Shown here one piece after another: positions 9,019 to 16,689 of a stretch of 64,000 nucleotides of DNA (position 1 is the first letter of the stretch; every line of letters starts with the position of its first letter). The notes under the pieces are model-generated. The model searched no databases. It saw only the letters and a program-made list of their open reading frames with translations, and had not been told where the DNA came from. Origin of the DNA: Nocardia macrotermitis (GTDB taxonomy: Bacteria; Actinomycetota; Actinomycetes; Mycobacteriales; Mycobacteriaceae); the NCBI RefSeq assembly GCF_009604405.1, contig NZ_WEGK01000006.1:364277-428276 (forward strand). The letters run 5' to 3'. The position numbers and the translations under genes are program-made.

Positions 9019-9834
9019 ATGCCGGAGGGGCATACGCTGCATCGGCTGGCGAAACTGCATCATCAGCGGTTCGCCGGGGGAATGGTGCGGGTGTCCAGTC
9101 CGCAGGGCCGCTTCGCCGAGGGGGCCGCGCTGGTCGACGGGCGGGTGCTGGTGCGCGCCGAGGCGTGGGGGAAACATCTACTGCACCACTATGATTCGGG
9201 CCTGACCGTGCACGTGCACCTGGGGTTGTACGGGACGTTCACCGAGACGTCCGGGCCGCTGGGTGATCCGGTGGGGCAGGTGCGAATGCGCATCGCCGGT
9301 GCCGGTCGGGGCGGGGAGCAGCTGTATGGGACCGATCTGCGCGGGCCGACCGCCTGCGAGGTGCTGCACGAGCCGGAGGTCGCGGCGCTGACCGCTCGGC
9401 TGGGCCCGGATCCGTTGCGCCGCAACGCCGATCCCACGGCGGCCTGGGACCGCATCCGACGTTCGTCGCGCTCGGTGGGCGCGCTGCTGATGGATCAGAA
9501 GGTGCTGGCCGGGGTCGGCAACGTCTATCGCGCGGAAGTGCTGTTCCGGCACGGGATTTCGCCGCAACGCCCCGGGCGCGAGTTGAGCGTGGCCGAATGG
9601 GACGAGCTGTGGGCGGATCTGGTCGAGCTCATGCGGGTCGGGGTGCGGCAGGGCAAGATCGTCGTGGTACGTCGCGAACACGACCACGGCGCACCGTCTT
9701 ACGTCGAGGGCAAGCCGCGCACCTACGTGTACCGCCGCGCCGGAGATCCTTGTCGTCTGTGTGGTTCGACCGTCCTGCATTCGGTGCTGGACGGCCGAAA
9801 TCTGTTCTGGTGCCCCACCTGTCAGCCCGGCTGA
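9019..9834 (+). CDS. Formamidopyrimidine-DNA glycosylase family, Nei-type (endonuclease VIII-like)
   Basis: A 271-residue base-excision repair glycosylase/AP lyase that removes oxidised bases. The mature N-terminus is PEGHTLHRL, giving the catalytic Pro2 and Glu3. The helix-two-turns-helix region is present (LMDQKVLAGVGNVYRAEVLF), and the C-terminal zinc finger is intact as CRLCG ... FWCPTCQ. The homologue by position and sequence is M. tuberculosis Rv2464c, classed as Nei1. The PEGHT N-terminus fits Nei rather than Fpg proteins, which usually begin PELPE. The ATG at 9019 is preceded by a weak GGTGAGG. Confidence 0.93.
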   Translation: MPEGHTLHRLAKLHHQRFAGGMVRVSSPQGRFAEGAALVDGRVLVRAEAWGKHLLHHYDSGLTVHVHLGLYGTFTETSGPLGDPVGQVRMRIAGAGRGGEQLYGTDLRGPTACEVLHEPEVAALTARLGPDPLRRNADPTAAWDRIRRSSRSVGALLMDQKVLAGVGNVYRAEVLFRHGISPQRPGRELSVAEWDELWADLVELMRVGVRQGKIVVVRREHDHGAPSYVEGKPRTYVYRRAGDPCRLCGSTVLHSVLDGRNLFWCPTCQPG

Positions 9835-9861
9835 CGGTTCCCCGCTACGTCGCCGCCGCGA

Positions 9862-10086
9862 TCAGTGCGAGGTCTGGGCGGTGAAGGCGCGACCGCGGTC
9901 GCTGATCTGCCAGCAGCCCTTGTACGGGATGGCGACGATCAGGCCGCGGGCCTGTAAGCGCGCGAGTGCGTTGCGAGTGCTCCATCCGGAAAGCCTTGCC
10001 TGGCGCTGGATCTGCACCGCCGACAACAGCCCGCCGGGACGCAGGATGCTCAGCACGACCGACTGTGCTGCCTGGCCGAACTTCAT
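9862..10086 (-). CDS. Small winged-helix DNA-binding protein
   Basis: A 74-residue protein, MKFGQAAQSVVLSILRPG onward, made almost entirely of a winged helix: a first helix (FGQAAQSVVLSIL), a helix-turn-helix (LSAVQIQRQARLSGWSTRNALARL) and a wing ending GCWQISDRGRAF. The ATG at 10086 has AAGGAG at the right distance. It is divergent from a TetR gene, with 165 bases between them that contain three nested palindromes, so the two regulators may share control. No effector domain is present, and the target is unknown. Confidence 0.75.
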   Translation of the reverse strand: MKFGQAAQSVVLSILRPGGLLSAVQIQRQARLSGWSTRNALARLQARGLIVAIPYKGCWQISDRGRAFTAQTSH

Positions 10087-10182
10087 GGCGTCTCCTTGAA
10101 ATGCTCGAACACCCGAAGGTGTAGGCAGAGCCGGTGAATTCGCTCGAATCGCGGGAGGATTACACTGACCAGGGTAATTATC

Positions 10183-10221
10183 GACATCACCTGCTGTCAA
10201 CAGCGTGTGATGTCAACATCA
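10183..10221. promoter_or_regulatory. Nested palindromic operators between wHTH and TetR genes
   Basis: Three symmetric elements overlap here: GCTGTcaACAGC at 10193-10204, TGATGTcaACATCA at 10208-10221, and an outer pair GACATCAC (10183-10190) with GTGATGTC (10207-10214). The two inner sites share TGTCAACA, repeated at 16-bp spacing. The cluster ends 30 bases before the TetR start, the usual place for an autoregulatory TetR operator. Confidence 0.6.
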
Positions 10222-10251
10222 GCAGGGTGAATTCGTTGTGAGGGGACACAC

Positions 10252-10938
10252 ATGCCGACGGCCACCGAGGAGCCCAAAGGGGAATCCCGGCGCTGGCGGG
10301 GGCGCGAACCCGCCGACCGCATCGCCACCCGCCGTCGGCAACTCCTGGACGCCGGATTGGAGCTGATGGGGACCATCGGCGCGGCCGGGATGTCGATGCG
10401 CGCGGTGTGCCGCGCCGCGAGCCTGACCGAGCGGTACTTCTACGAGAGCTTCGCGAATCTGGACGCCCTGCAACTGGCCGTCCTCGACGAGGTCGTACTC
10501 GGCGCTCGTGATCGGCTGCTCGCCGCGTTGGCCGATGCCCCGCCCGAACCGGAAAAGGTTTTCGCGCACGTGGTTTCGCGCTTCACCGACTACATGGACG
10601 AGGATCCGCGACGCGGCCGCATCATGTTCGTGGAATCCCAGGCGACCCTCGCGCTGGGTGGCCGCGGTAACGAGCTGATCGTCGAATTCACCGCGCCGAT
10701 CGCGATGAGTCTGTCCAGCGGTGAGCGCAAACGGAATCCGCCGGACGATGTCGATATCCGGCTCAATGCGCACGCCATCTTCGGTGCGCTGGCATTCCTG
10801 TATCGGCCGTGGCTCGATGGGGCGCTGGATATTTCGCGGGATCGGTTCGATCGGCATGCGACCAGTGCGATCACCGAACTCGCGCGGGCCAGGTCGTCGG
10901 GGGCGGTGCGTTCGGGTAAGTCGGCCAAGGGGAAATAG
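10252..10938 (+). CDS. TetR-family transcriptional regulator
   Basis: A 228-residue regulator. The N-terminal helix-turn-helix lies at about residues 24-70: RIATRRRQLLDAGLELMG, then GAAGMSMRAVCRAASLTERYFYESFANLDAL, a standard TetR signature with Y-F-Y-E-S-F. The remaining 150 residues form an all-helical ligand domain of unknown specificity. The tail is basic (RSGKSAKGK). ATG 10252 has GAGGGG upstream. The palindromic cluster just upstream suggests autoregulation and possibly control of the divergent wHTH gene. The next gene downstream converges, with only five bases between stops. Confidence 0.9.
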   Translation: MPTATEEPKGESRRWRGREPADRIATRRRQLLDAGLELMGTIGAAGMSMRAVCRAASLTERYFYESFANLDALQLAVLDEVVLGARDRLLAALADAPPEPEKVFAHVVSRFTDYMDEDPRRGRIMFVESQATLALGGRGNELIVEFTAPIAMSLSSGERKRNPPDDVDIRLNAHAIFGALAFLYRPWLDGALDISRDRFDRHATSAITELARARSSGAVRSGKSAKGK

Positions 10939-10943
10939 CGACT

Positions 10944-11786
10944 TCAGAAGCCGCCTCCGCCCCAATCGCCGCCACCGCCGTCGAAACCGCCACCGTCCCA
11001 ACCACCTTGGTCGAACCCGCCCTGGTCGTAACCACCTTGGTCGTAGCCGCCCTGATCGAATCCGCTGTTGTCGTAACCGGATTGGTCGTAACCGCCCTGA
11101 TAATCCTGCCCGGCGGCGAACCCGTCGTCGTAGCCCGAACCGTAGCCGCCCTCGAAACCGGCCGCGTCGTATCCTACGCCCGACATACCGTGGAAGAGCG
11201 TGTCGAACAGCAGTACCGAACCCACACCCCAGGCCCCGGCCACCAGCGCGGTCTTCCACCACGGCTCGGAATACCACCCGGCCGGGACGGGCCGGCCGGC
11301 CACGCGACCGCCCGGGTAGTAGTTCGGGGTCTGCGCGGACGGGATCGGCGACGCCTGCACCCGGCGGCCGTCGAAATCGACCGTGCGATCCTCGGAAACC
11401 GCTCCGGCCGAACGCTGTCCGTCGAGCTCGGCGACCGGCGGCCCCGGATCCAGGCCCATCGCGGTCCGCGCGGCCCGCACGTAGTACAGCCCTTCGAGCG
11501 CGGTCTCCTTCGCCAGCTGGGCCTGCGCGACGGTCGCGGCCTGATCGATCTGCGAACCGGCGGCGTTGAGTCGCTCACCGGCGTCGGCGAGGGCCTGCTT
11601 GGACGCCTGATCGGTGCCCGTGAGGTTGTAGACCTGACCGCCCAGACGCTCGATGAGCCGACGGGCCTCGGCCTTGGCGTCGGCGAGCTGCGTCGCTCGA
11701 TGTCCGCGGGCGGTATTGCGCCCCGCGAAGGTCATCACCAGGAAGACCACGAGGACGACGACCAGGATGGCCAGAAGTATCAGCAC
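10944..11786 (-). CDS. Membrane-anchored protein with Gly/Asp/Tyr repeat tail
   Basis: A 280-residue protein that starts VLILLAILVVVLVVFLVM, an N-terminal membrane anchor. A helical region of about 100 residues (ATQLADAKAEARRLIERLGG ... AKETALEGLYYVRAARTAMG) and a second hydrophobic segment (ALVAGAWGVGSVLLFDTLF) follow. The last 75 residues are a low-complexity tail of GGYDQ/GGFDQ/GGWDG units ending in glycines. The first half resembles DUF1542-like actinobacterial proteins, but the function is unknown. Start GTG at 11786. The repeats are visible in the DNA as near-identical CCACCTTGGTCGTA-type units at about 10990-11100, so this stretch may vary in copy number. Confidence 0.8.
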   Translation of the reverse strand: MLILLAILVVVLVVFLVMTFAGRNTARGHRATQLADAKAEARRLIERLGGQVYNLTGTDQASKQALADAGERLNAAGSQIDQAATVAQAQLAKETALEGLYYVRAARTAMGLDPGPPVAELDGQRSAGAVSEDRTVDFDGRRVQASPIPSAQTPNYYPGGRVAGRPVPAGWYSEPWWKTALVAGAWGVGSVLLFDTLFHGMSGVGYDAAGFEGGYGSGYDDGFAAGQDYQGGYDQSGYDNSGFDQGGYDQGGYDQGGFDQGGWDGGGFDGGGGDWGGGGF

Positions 11787-11826
11787 ACGTCCAGCGTACG
11801 CGGATTCGATAGCCGCCCGGTTGCTG

Positions 11827-12834
11827 TTATCCCGCTGCGGCTACGTCGTACGGGAGTTGCACGGGGATCGGCAGACTCGGCTCCGGCTCGTCGTACTCCG
11901 GCTCGGATATCGCGAATCGCCGTTTGCCCGCGGTCTTCGCCGAGTACATGGCCCGGTCCGCGCTGCGTAGCAGGTCGGCGAAATCGCAGGTGCTGTCCGG
12001 CGGGCAGTACGCGACACCGACACTCGCCGACACCGGTACCGGTCCGGCGTCGGTCGACACCGGGTCGTGCAGCGCGGCCAGCACACACACGGCGACTTCG
12101 CGCAGGGTGTTGCGGCGGGTCGGGAGCGCCAGCACGAATTCGTCGCCGCCGTACCGGCAGACCACCGTGTCCGGTGGGCAGGTGACCCGCAGCCGACGCG
12201 AAATCTCCACCAGCACTTCGTCTCCGACGCTGTGCCCGTAGCCGTCGTTGATCTGCTTGAAGTCGTCCACGTCGATGAGCAGCAGCCCGACGCCGCCCGA
12301 ACCGTTCACGGTCATCATGCGGACCCGCTGCTGGAGCAGCGAGCGGTTGGCCAGATCGGTGAGCGCGTCGTGGGTGGCCTCGTGCCTGAGTTGATGATGC
12401 AGATCCACGATCTCCTGGACCCGGACCGACATCTTCTCGTCGAGATTGGCCTGCTGCTGTGCGAGGGCCTGCTGCTGGAGCGCTTCGGCGTAACTCTCGA
12501 GGGCGTGACTGGCCACGAGCGGCCAGCGGCTGGCGACGAGTGAGCGCGGATATCCCGGGGCGAAGCCGAGTAGTGCGCGGCTGGCGGGCGCGAGCATGCT
12601 GCGGGTGCGGTCGAACGGCGCCTCGGCCAGCCGTCGCCCGATCCGGCGTGCGGGCTCGGCGGGGAACGGCTCCGAGCAGGCCAGTTCGAGTAGTTCGTTG
12701 ATGAGCGAGGCGAACACGCGCTCCAGATGTTCGGGCGGGACGGTCAATCCGCTGTGGTGATAGACCGCGCAGGCCCAGTCCCGGGACGTCGTGGTGACGG
12801 CGGCGGCTGTCGCCGGATCGAGTTCGGTGAGCAT
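11827..12834 (-). CDS. GGDEF-domain diguanylate cyclase
   Basis: A 335-residue protein with about 145 N-terminal residues of unknown helical sensor sequence, a short Gln-rich coiled segment (EALQQQALAQQQANLDEK) and a complete GGDEF domain with HDALTDLANR, LLLIDVDDFKQIND and the active site RYGGDEF at residues 227-233. It should make cyclic di-GMP from GTP. No RxxD inhibitory site precedes the active site (the stretch reads CPPDTVVCRY). No EAL domain and no membrane segment are seen, so it is probably cytosolic. ATG 12834 is chosen because AGGTGAG sits eight bases upstream; a GTG at 12843 is the alternative. Confidence 0.9.
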   Translation of the reverse strand: MLTELDPATAAAVTTTSRDWACAVYHHSGLTVPPEHLERVFASLINELLELACSEPFPAEPARRIGRRLAEAPFDRTRSMLAPASRALLGFAPGYPRSLVASRWPLVASHALESYAEALQQQALAQQQANLDEKMSVRVQEIVDLHHQLRHEATHDALTDLANRSLLQQRVRMMTVNGSGGVGLLLIDVDDFKQINDGYGHSVGDEVLVEISRRLRVTCPPDTVVCRYGGDEFVLALPTRRNTLREVAVCVLAALHDPVSTDAGPVPVSASVGVAYCPPDSTCDFADLLRSADRAMYSAKTAGKRRFAISEPEYDEPEPSLPIPVQLPYDVAAAG

Positions 12835-13327
12835 CGCGCTCACCTCACACAGACGTCACGGGGCACGCGCGGCGCGCCGACTGTGCTCTCCGGACCGAAA
12901 CCCTCCGGATCGTGCCTACTGCTATGCGGTCCGCTCCACCGATCCCGGTGCATGCTCACCGCCCCCTTTCCAGATACCCCCGTCCGGCAAAAAGGATCCT
13001 AGCAAGCCACCCGACTCCGAAAAATGCTGTTTTCCAACCTCTTCCGGAATTCGGCCAATGGCAACGCGTAGGTCATCGGTGTGAGAGCTGCGGCGTTACA
13101 CCCCGCCCCAGCGTGTCGCCCACGACGCGCCGAACAAGTTCTGTCGACCGCACTGGACAACGATGTGACATCCGTCTCCTCCGCATCGGGCGCGTCCACC
13201 CCCACCATCCGCTTCCCGCGGCACCCCGCCGCCCCCGCTGGCAGGGCGATTGGCATTTCCGAAGCGAGGTTCGGTACAGTCTCAGTCGCAGACGACATCG
13301 AGGCGATCCCGTCGGTGTCGTGTGCCT
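12835..13327. other. Non-coding region upstream of the tRNA pair
   Basis: No convincing gene is seen on either strand in these 490 bases. The left part should hold the promoter of the GGDEF gene (minus strand) and is locally A/T-richer around 12990-13040. The right part holds the tRNA promoter. Open frames here lack domain signals and ribosome binding sites. Confidence 0.5.
13250..13280 (+). promoter_or_regulatory. Likely promoter of the tRNA-Gly/tRNA-Pro unit
   Basis: TTGGCA at 13250-13255 and TACAGT at 13275-13280 form a housekeeping-type pair with a 19-base spacer, about 48 bases ahead of the tRNA-Gly. The long spacer is a weakness; the -10 match is good. Confidence 0.4.
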
Positions 13328-13398
<71 letters not shown>

Positions 13399-13419
13399 CT
13401 GTGGTCCACTCGGATCCTC

Positions 13420-13493
13420 CGGGATGTAGCGCAGCTTGGTAGCGCATCCGCTTTGGGAGCGGAGGGTCGCAGGTTCAAATCCTGTCATCCCGA
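13420..13493 (+). tRNA. tRNA-Pro (anticodon TGG)
   Basis: A 74-base cloverleaf: acceptor CGGGATG with CATCCCG, D arm GCGCAGCTTGGTAGCGC, anticodon loop TTTGGGA giving TGG, and T arm GCAGGTTCAAATCCTGT. The discriminator is A with no encoded CCA. It is the second of a tRNA pair. Its 3' end is the kind of site used by integrases, but no duplicated copy of it was found nearby. Confidence 0.96.
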
Positions 13494-13936
13494 CTCATGG
13501 TCAGCGACGTGCCTGGTCAGACCATTTTTTTGCTTGCGCCCAACGGGTGCCGTTCAAGTTGCTCCGCCTGCAACCCGCTGGCAGGCTACAACTGTCGGGT
13601 GCAGTTGCATGGTCGATCGACGTCCCCGAGGGTCTGCCGAGGAAATGTAGCCGACTCCTTGGTCGGCTCAGCAACCTCGCCGTAAAGCGTTGTGCAGCAG
13701 ATGCTCTGGACACATCCGCCAACGCTGCACCGAGCCTGGTCCGAGGAAGCTCGACACCGGAATCCCGAGACTCTCGATATGACCAGATGGTAGTTGTGTG
13801 CGACGCCCAGCCAAGAGGCCACGGGAACACCAGTATCTTGTCCTGCAGCACTTTCGATCGAACCGGGGCGTGCAGTTGTGAAACTAAAGTGAATGAAAAA
13901 CCATCCGACCGCCGATGAAACCGCTGGTCAAGAAGT
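13494..13936. other. Gene-free stretch with A/T-richer leader-like end before the CRISPR repeats
   Basis: These 440 bases have lower GC than the flanks and no supported gene on either strand. The last 65 bases (about 13870-13936) are the most A/T-rich and end directly at the first CRISPR repeat with GGTCAAGAA. This is the position and composition expected of a type I-E leader. The rest may be degraded or acquired DNA; nothing in it is recognisable. Confidence 0.5.
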
Positions 13937-14025
13937 GTGCTCCCCGCGCACGCGGGGATGATCCTTGACATCGGCATATCCGAAGGGCGGAACATACGTG
14001 CTCCCCGCGCACGCGGGGATGATCC
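13937..14025 (+). CRISPR. Minimal type I-E CRISPR array: two repeats, one spacer
   Basis: Two identical 28-base repeats at 13937-13964 and 13998-14025 flank one 33-base spacer (13965-13997). The repeat starts GTGCTCCCCGCGC, contains the palindromic core CCCCGCGcaCGCGGGG and ends GGATGATCC, the usual actinobacterial type I-E form. The spacer length is also standard for I-E. No cas gene lies in the window, and no third copy was found at the expected spacing on either side. Because both repeats are perfect, it does not look like an old decayed array. Confidence 0.88.
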
Positions 14026-14097
14026 GCGGGCACTGGGGGTGTAGCGCCGGAATCACTCGTGTCGGTCCGGCCATGAGCTCATCGTAGGGTGGTTGGC

Positions 14098-14601
14098 GTG
14101 CGCGACTTCGACAATGTCCTCGGGGGCGAGACGATCACGCAGGTCGCCTGGGTGGTGACCGATATCGCGGCGACCGAGCGATTCCTGAGCACCTGCTTCG
14201 GCGTGCGGGCCTGGACGCGGCTGCCCGATGTGCGTTTCGGTCCCGAAACCTGTTGGTACCGTGGCGAACCCGCCGATTTCACCGCGCACATCGGGCTCGC
14301 CTATCGGGGCGCGATGCAGTTCGAGCTGATCCAGCCGGTGCGCGGGGTGTCGATCTATTCGGAATTCCTCGAGCGATCCGGCCCCGGACTGCACCACATC
14401 TGTTCCGAGCCAGCGGATTTCGACGCGGCGCTCGAGGCCGCATCCGCGCAGGGCATCGAGATCGTGCAGCACGGCGATATGTTCGGCGAGATGCGATTCG
14501 CCTACCTCGACGGCGCCGCGGCAGGGGTGCCGTTCCTGGAACTCGCCGAGATCGGCCCGAACATGCGCCAGATGTTCGAGCGGATAGAACGGGATTCCTG
14601 A
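14098..14601 (+). CDS. VOC-superfamily protein (glyoxalase/methylmalonyl-CoA epimerase-like)
   Basis: A 167-residue protein of the vicinal oxygen chelate fold. Two beta-alpha-beta-beta-beta modules can be traced: ITQVAWVVTDIAATERFLST ... MQFELIQPVRG, then GPGLHHICSEPADFDAALEA ... MRFAYLDGAAAGVPFLELAE. Likely metal ligands include the His-His of GLHHIC and Glu of FELIQ and FLELAE, a pattern close to methylmalonyl-CoA epimerases. The substrate is unknown. Start GTG 14098 follows GGGTGG. A Nudix gene is 22 bases downstream on the same strand, so the two may be cotranscribed. Confidence 0.85.
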   Translation: MRDFDNVLGGETITQVAWVVTDIAATERFLSTCFGVRAWTRLPDVRFGPETCWYRGEPADFTAHIGLAYRGAMQFELIQPVRGVSIYSEFLERSGPGLHHICSEPADFDAALEAASAQGIEIVQHGDMFGEMRFAYLDGAAAGVPFLELAEIGPNMRQMFERIERDS

Positions 14602-14623
14602 GCGCGAAATATAGACTCCGCAC

Positions 14624-15097
14624 ATGAAATTCAGCGCCGGAGTCCTGTTGTTCCGTCGTACCTCGGGCATCGAGGTGCTGCTGGGGCACATGGGCGGGCC
14701 GCTGTGGGCGCGAAAAGACTTGGGGGCCTGGTCGATTCCCAAGGGTGAATACGATCCGGAATCCGAGACCGCGCGGGTGGCGGCGCGGCGGGAGTTCACC
14801 GAGGAACTCGGACTGCCGGTGCCCGAGGGGGAGTGGATCGCGCTCGGTGAGGTCCGTTACGGCAGCGGCGGCGGCAAGAAGGAACTCACGGTCTGGGCGA
14901 TCGAGGCGAATCTCGATACCGCACAGGTGAATCCGGGTACCTTCGAGATGCAGTGGCCGCCACGATCGGGCCGTATGCAACAGTTCCCGGAGATCGATCG
15001 CGCCGAATGGTTCGATACGTCGGTCGCGCACGACAAGCTCGGCGCGGGTCAGCGACCGTATCTGGACCGCCTCACCGATCAACTCGCCGCACCGTGA
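14624..15097 (+). CDS. Nudix hydrolase
   Basis: A 157-residue protein with a complete Nudix box: GEYDPESE followed by REFTEELGL fits G-x5-E-x7-REUxEExGU at about residues 42-64. The N-terminus KFSAGVLLFRR and the WSIPKGE lead-in are typical of the group related to diadenosine polyphosphate hydrolases, but the substrate cannot be told from the sequence. ATG 14624 has only a weak ribosome binding site. It follows the VOC gene after 22 bases. Downstream lies the repeat-bearing promoter of the histidine kinase. Confidence 0.92.
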   Translation: MKFSAGVLLFRRTSGIEVLLGHMGGPLWARKDLGAWSIPKGEYDPESETARVAARREFTEELGLPVPEGEWIALGEVRYGSGGGKKELTVWAIEANLDTAQVNPGTFEMQWPPRSGRMQQFPEIDRAEWFDTSVAHDKLGAGQRPYLDRLTDQLAAP

Positions 15098-15102
15098 CAC
15101 GC

Positions 15103-15146
15103 CCGTAGGAAATGCCCAGTCGGCTTGCAGGAATCTCCCAGCTTCG
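15103..15146 (+). promoter_or_regulatory. Tandem 11-bp TCnCAGC-type repeats upstream of the histidine kinase
   Basis: CAG triplets recur at exactly 11-base spacing at 15117, 15128 and 15139, in units GCCCAGT, TTGCAGG and TCCCAGC; a weaker CGTAGG unit sits one step earlier at 15106. The repeats lead into a likely -10 box TAGAGA at 15152-15157 placed seven bases before the GTG start, which suggests a leaderless message. The arrangement fits a tandem-binding OmpR-type regulator. Confidence 0.55.
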
Positions 15147-15164
15147 CTCGGTAGAGATAGGTCG

Positions 15165-16670
15165 GTGATCACCGTATTCCGGCGCACCCGGGCGATGCTG
15201 GGACGCCGCGTGTCGGCGGTCCCGTTGCGTATCACGCTGGTCGTCGCCCTGGTGACGCTGGCCGGAATCGTCCTGGCCGCATCGGGAATGGCGGTCACCT
15301 CGGCCCTGTCCAAATCGCTGACCGACCGCACCGACGAGCAGCTGTTCGACGCGTCGCACTCCTGGGCCCGGCCCACGCCGATGAAACTGGTCAGCACCGC
15401 CGACGGCCAGATGACGTGGATTCCGGCCGACGCGACGGCCCCACCGCCGAAGCTCGGCTCGGCCGAGCAACCGCATCGCTTCTTCGAACTGCGCCGCGGC
15501 CCGGAGGGTGAGCTCTACCGCGTCCAACCCGACCGAACCACCTCGATCCCGAAACTGTCCGGACTCAGAGCGCACACTCCGGTGACGCTCCCGTCCTCCG
15601 ACGGTTCGGACACCAACTGGCGAGTCCTGTTGACCACCAACACATATGGCTCGACCATCATCGGCCTGCCGCTCACCGACAACGCCGACACCGTCTCCAA
15701 ACTGATCGGTTTCGAGATCGCCACCACCGTGGGTGCGCTGGTCCTGCTGGGCGCGGGCGGCTATCTGGTGGTGCGGCGCAGTCTGCGTCCGCTCAGTCAG
15801 GTCGAGGAGACCGCCGCCGCGATCGCCGGGGGCGATCTGAGTCGCCGGGTGCCGGTGCGAGATGTGGATACCGAGGTCGATCATCTCGCGCGTTCGCTGA
15901 ACGTGATGCTCGCCCAGATCCAGCACGGCGTCACCGCGACCGAGGCGTCGGAGGAGGCCGCGCGGCGTTCGGAGGCCAGGATGCGGCAGTTCGTCGCCGA
16001 CGCCAGTCACGAACTGCGCACCCCGCTCACGACCATCCGCGGTTTCGCCGAACTGTATCGCCAAGGGGCGAGCCAGGATCCGAAGCTGGTCCTGGAACGG
16101 ATCGAGGCCGAGGCCGGGCGGATGGGCCTGCTGGTGGAGGATCTGCTGATGCTGGCCCGGATGGACGCGCAACGTCCGCTGGAGTCGGTTCCGGTGGATC
16201 TGCTGGCCCTCGCCGGTGACGTCGTGCACGGCGCGCAGGCCATGGCCGCCAAGCAGGATGGCCCGGATCATCCTGTGGCACTGGATATTCGGGAGGGTCC
16301 GGGCACGCTCGAGGTGTCCGGTGACGCCGCGCGGCTGCGGCAGGTGCTGGCCAATCTGGTCGGCAACGCGATGGCGCACACCCCGCCCGGCACGCCGGTC
16401 ACGGTGCGGCTCACGCCCAGCGCGGATTCGGTGCGGATAGAGGTGATCGACAAGGGGCCGGGCCTGTCACCCGAGGCCGCCGTGCGCGTGTTCGAACGGT
16501 TCTACCGCACCGATTCCTCACGGGCGCGAGCCAGCGGCGGCAGCGGGCTGGGGCTGTCGATCGTGCGGGCGCTGGTCGTCGCGCACGGCGGTACCGTCGC
16601 TGTGGACAGTGCGCCGGGCGAGGGTGCGACGTTCACCGTCGAACTGCCGCGCACCCGCCCCGAACAGTGA
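15165..16670 (+). CDS. Two-component sensor histidine kinase with HAMP domain
   Basis: A 501-residue membrane kinase. A first membrane segment (RITLVVALVTLAGIVLAA, about residues 18-40), an extracytoplasmic sensor loop of about 140 residues, a second segment (ATTVGALVLLGAGGYLVV) and a HAMP domain are followed by a dimerisation domain with the phospho-acceptor His282 in DASHELRTPL. The ATPase has its N box (NLVGNAMAHTP), G1 (DKGPGLS) and GGSGLGLSIV. In related genomes a response-regulator gene sits directly upstream of this kinase and glycosyltransferase set; here the upstream gene is a Nudix hydrolase, so the partner must be elsewhere. Three promoters in this cluster share tandem repeats that could be its target sites. 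Confidence 0.95.
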   Translation: MITVFRRTRAMLGRRVSAVPLRITLVVALVTLAGIVLAASGMAVTSALSKSLTDRTDEQLFDASHSWARPTPMKLVSTADGQMTWIPADATAPPPKLGSAEQPHRFFELRRGPEGELYRVQPDRTTSIPKLSGLRAHTPVTLPSSDGSDTNWRVLLTTNTYGSTIIGLPLTDNADTVSKLIGFEIATTVGALVLLGAGGYLVVRRSLRPLSQVEETAAAIAGGDLSRRVPVRDVDTEVDHLARSLNVMLAQIQHGVTATEASEEAARRSEARMRQFVADASHELRTPLTTIRGFAELYRQGASQDPKLVLERIEAEAGRMGLLVEDLLMLARMDAQRPLESVPVDLLALAGDVVHGAQAMAAKQDGPDHPVALDIREGPGTLEVSGDAARLRQVLANLVGNAMAHTPPGTPVTVRLTPSADSVRIEVIDKGPGLSPEAAVRVFERFYRTDSSRARASGGSGLGLSIVRALVVAHGGTVAVDSAPGEGATFTVELPRTRPEQ

Positions 16671-16689
16671 CGATTCCGGAAGAATCGGC

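Noticed and set aside
12999..13298. 99-codon minus-strand frame upstream of the tRNA genes
   Set aside because: No ribosome binding site or domain, and it overlaps the likely tRNA promoter.
13475..13493. tRNA-Pro 3' end as an attachment site for an integrated element
   Set aside because: No second copy of the tRNA end and no integrase gene were found nearby.
13600..13690. tRNA-like minus-strand stretch (GGCGAGGTTGCTGAGCCGACC)
   Set aside because: The start resembles a tRNA-Ser 5' half, but no matching acceptor 3' strand or T arm follows.
13501..13995. Minus-strand frame containing IIPACAGS
   Set aside because: That peptide is the known translation artefact of type I-E CRISPR repeats; the frame is otherwise unsupported.
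14026..14086. Possible third, degenerate CRISPR repeat one spacer-length downstream (near 14059)
   Set aside because: Only the first three bases and scattered others agree with the repeat, no better than chance.
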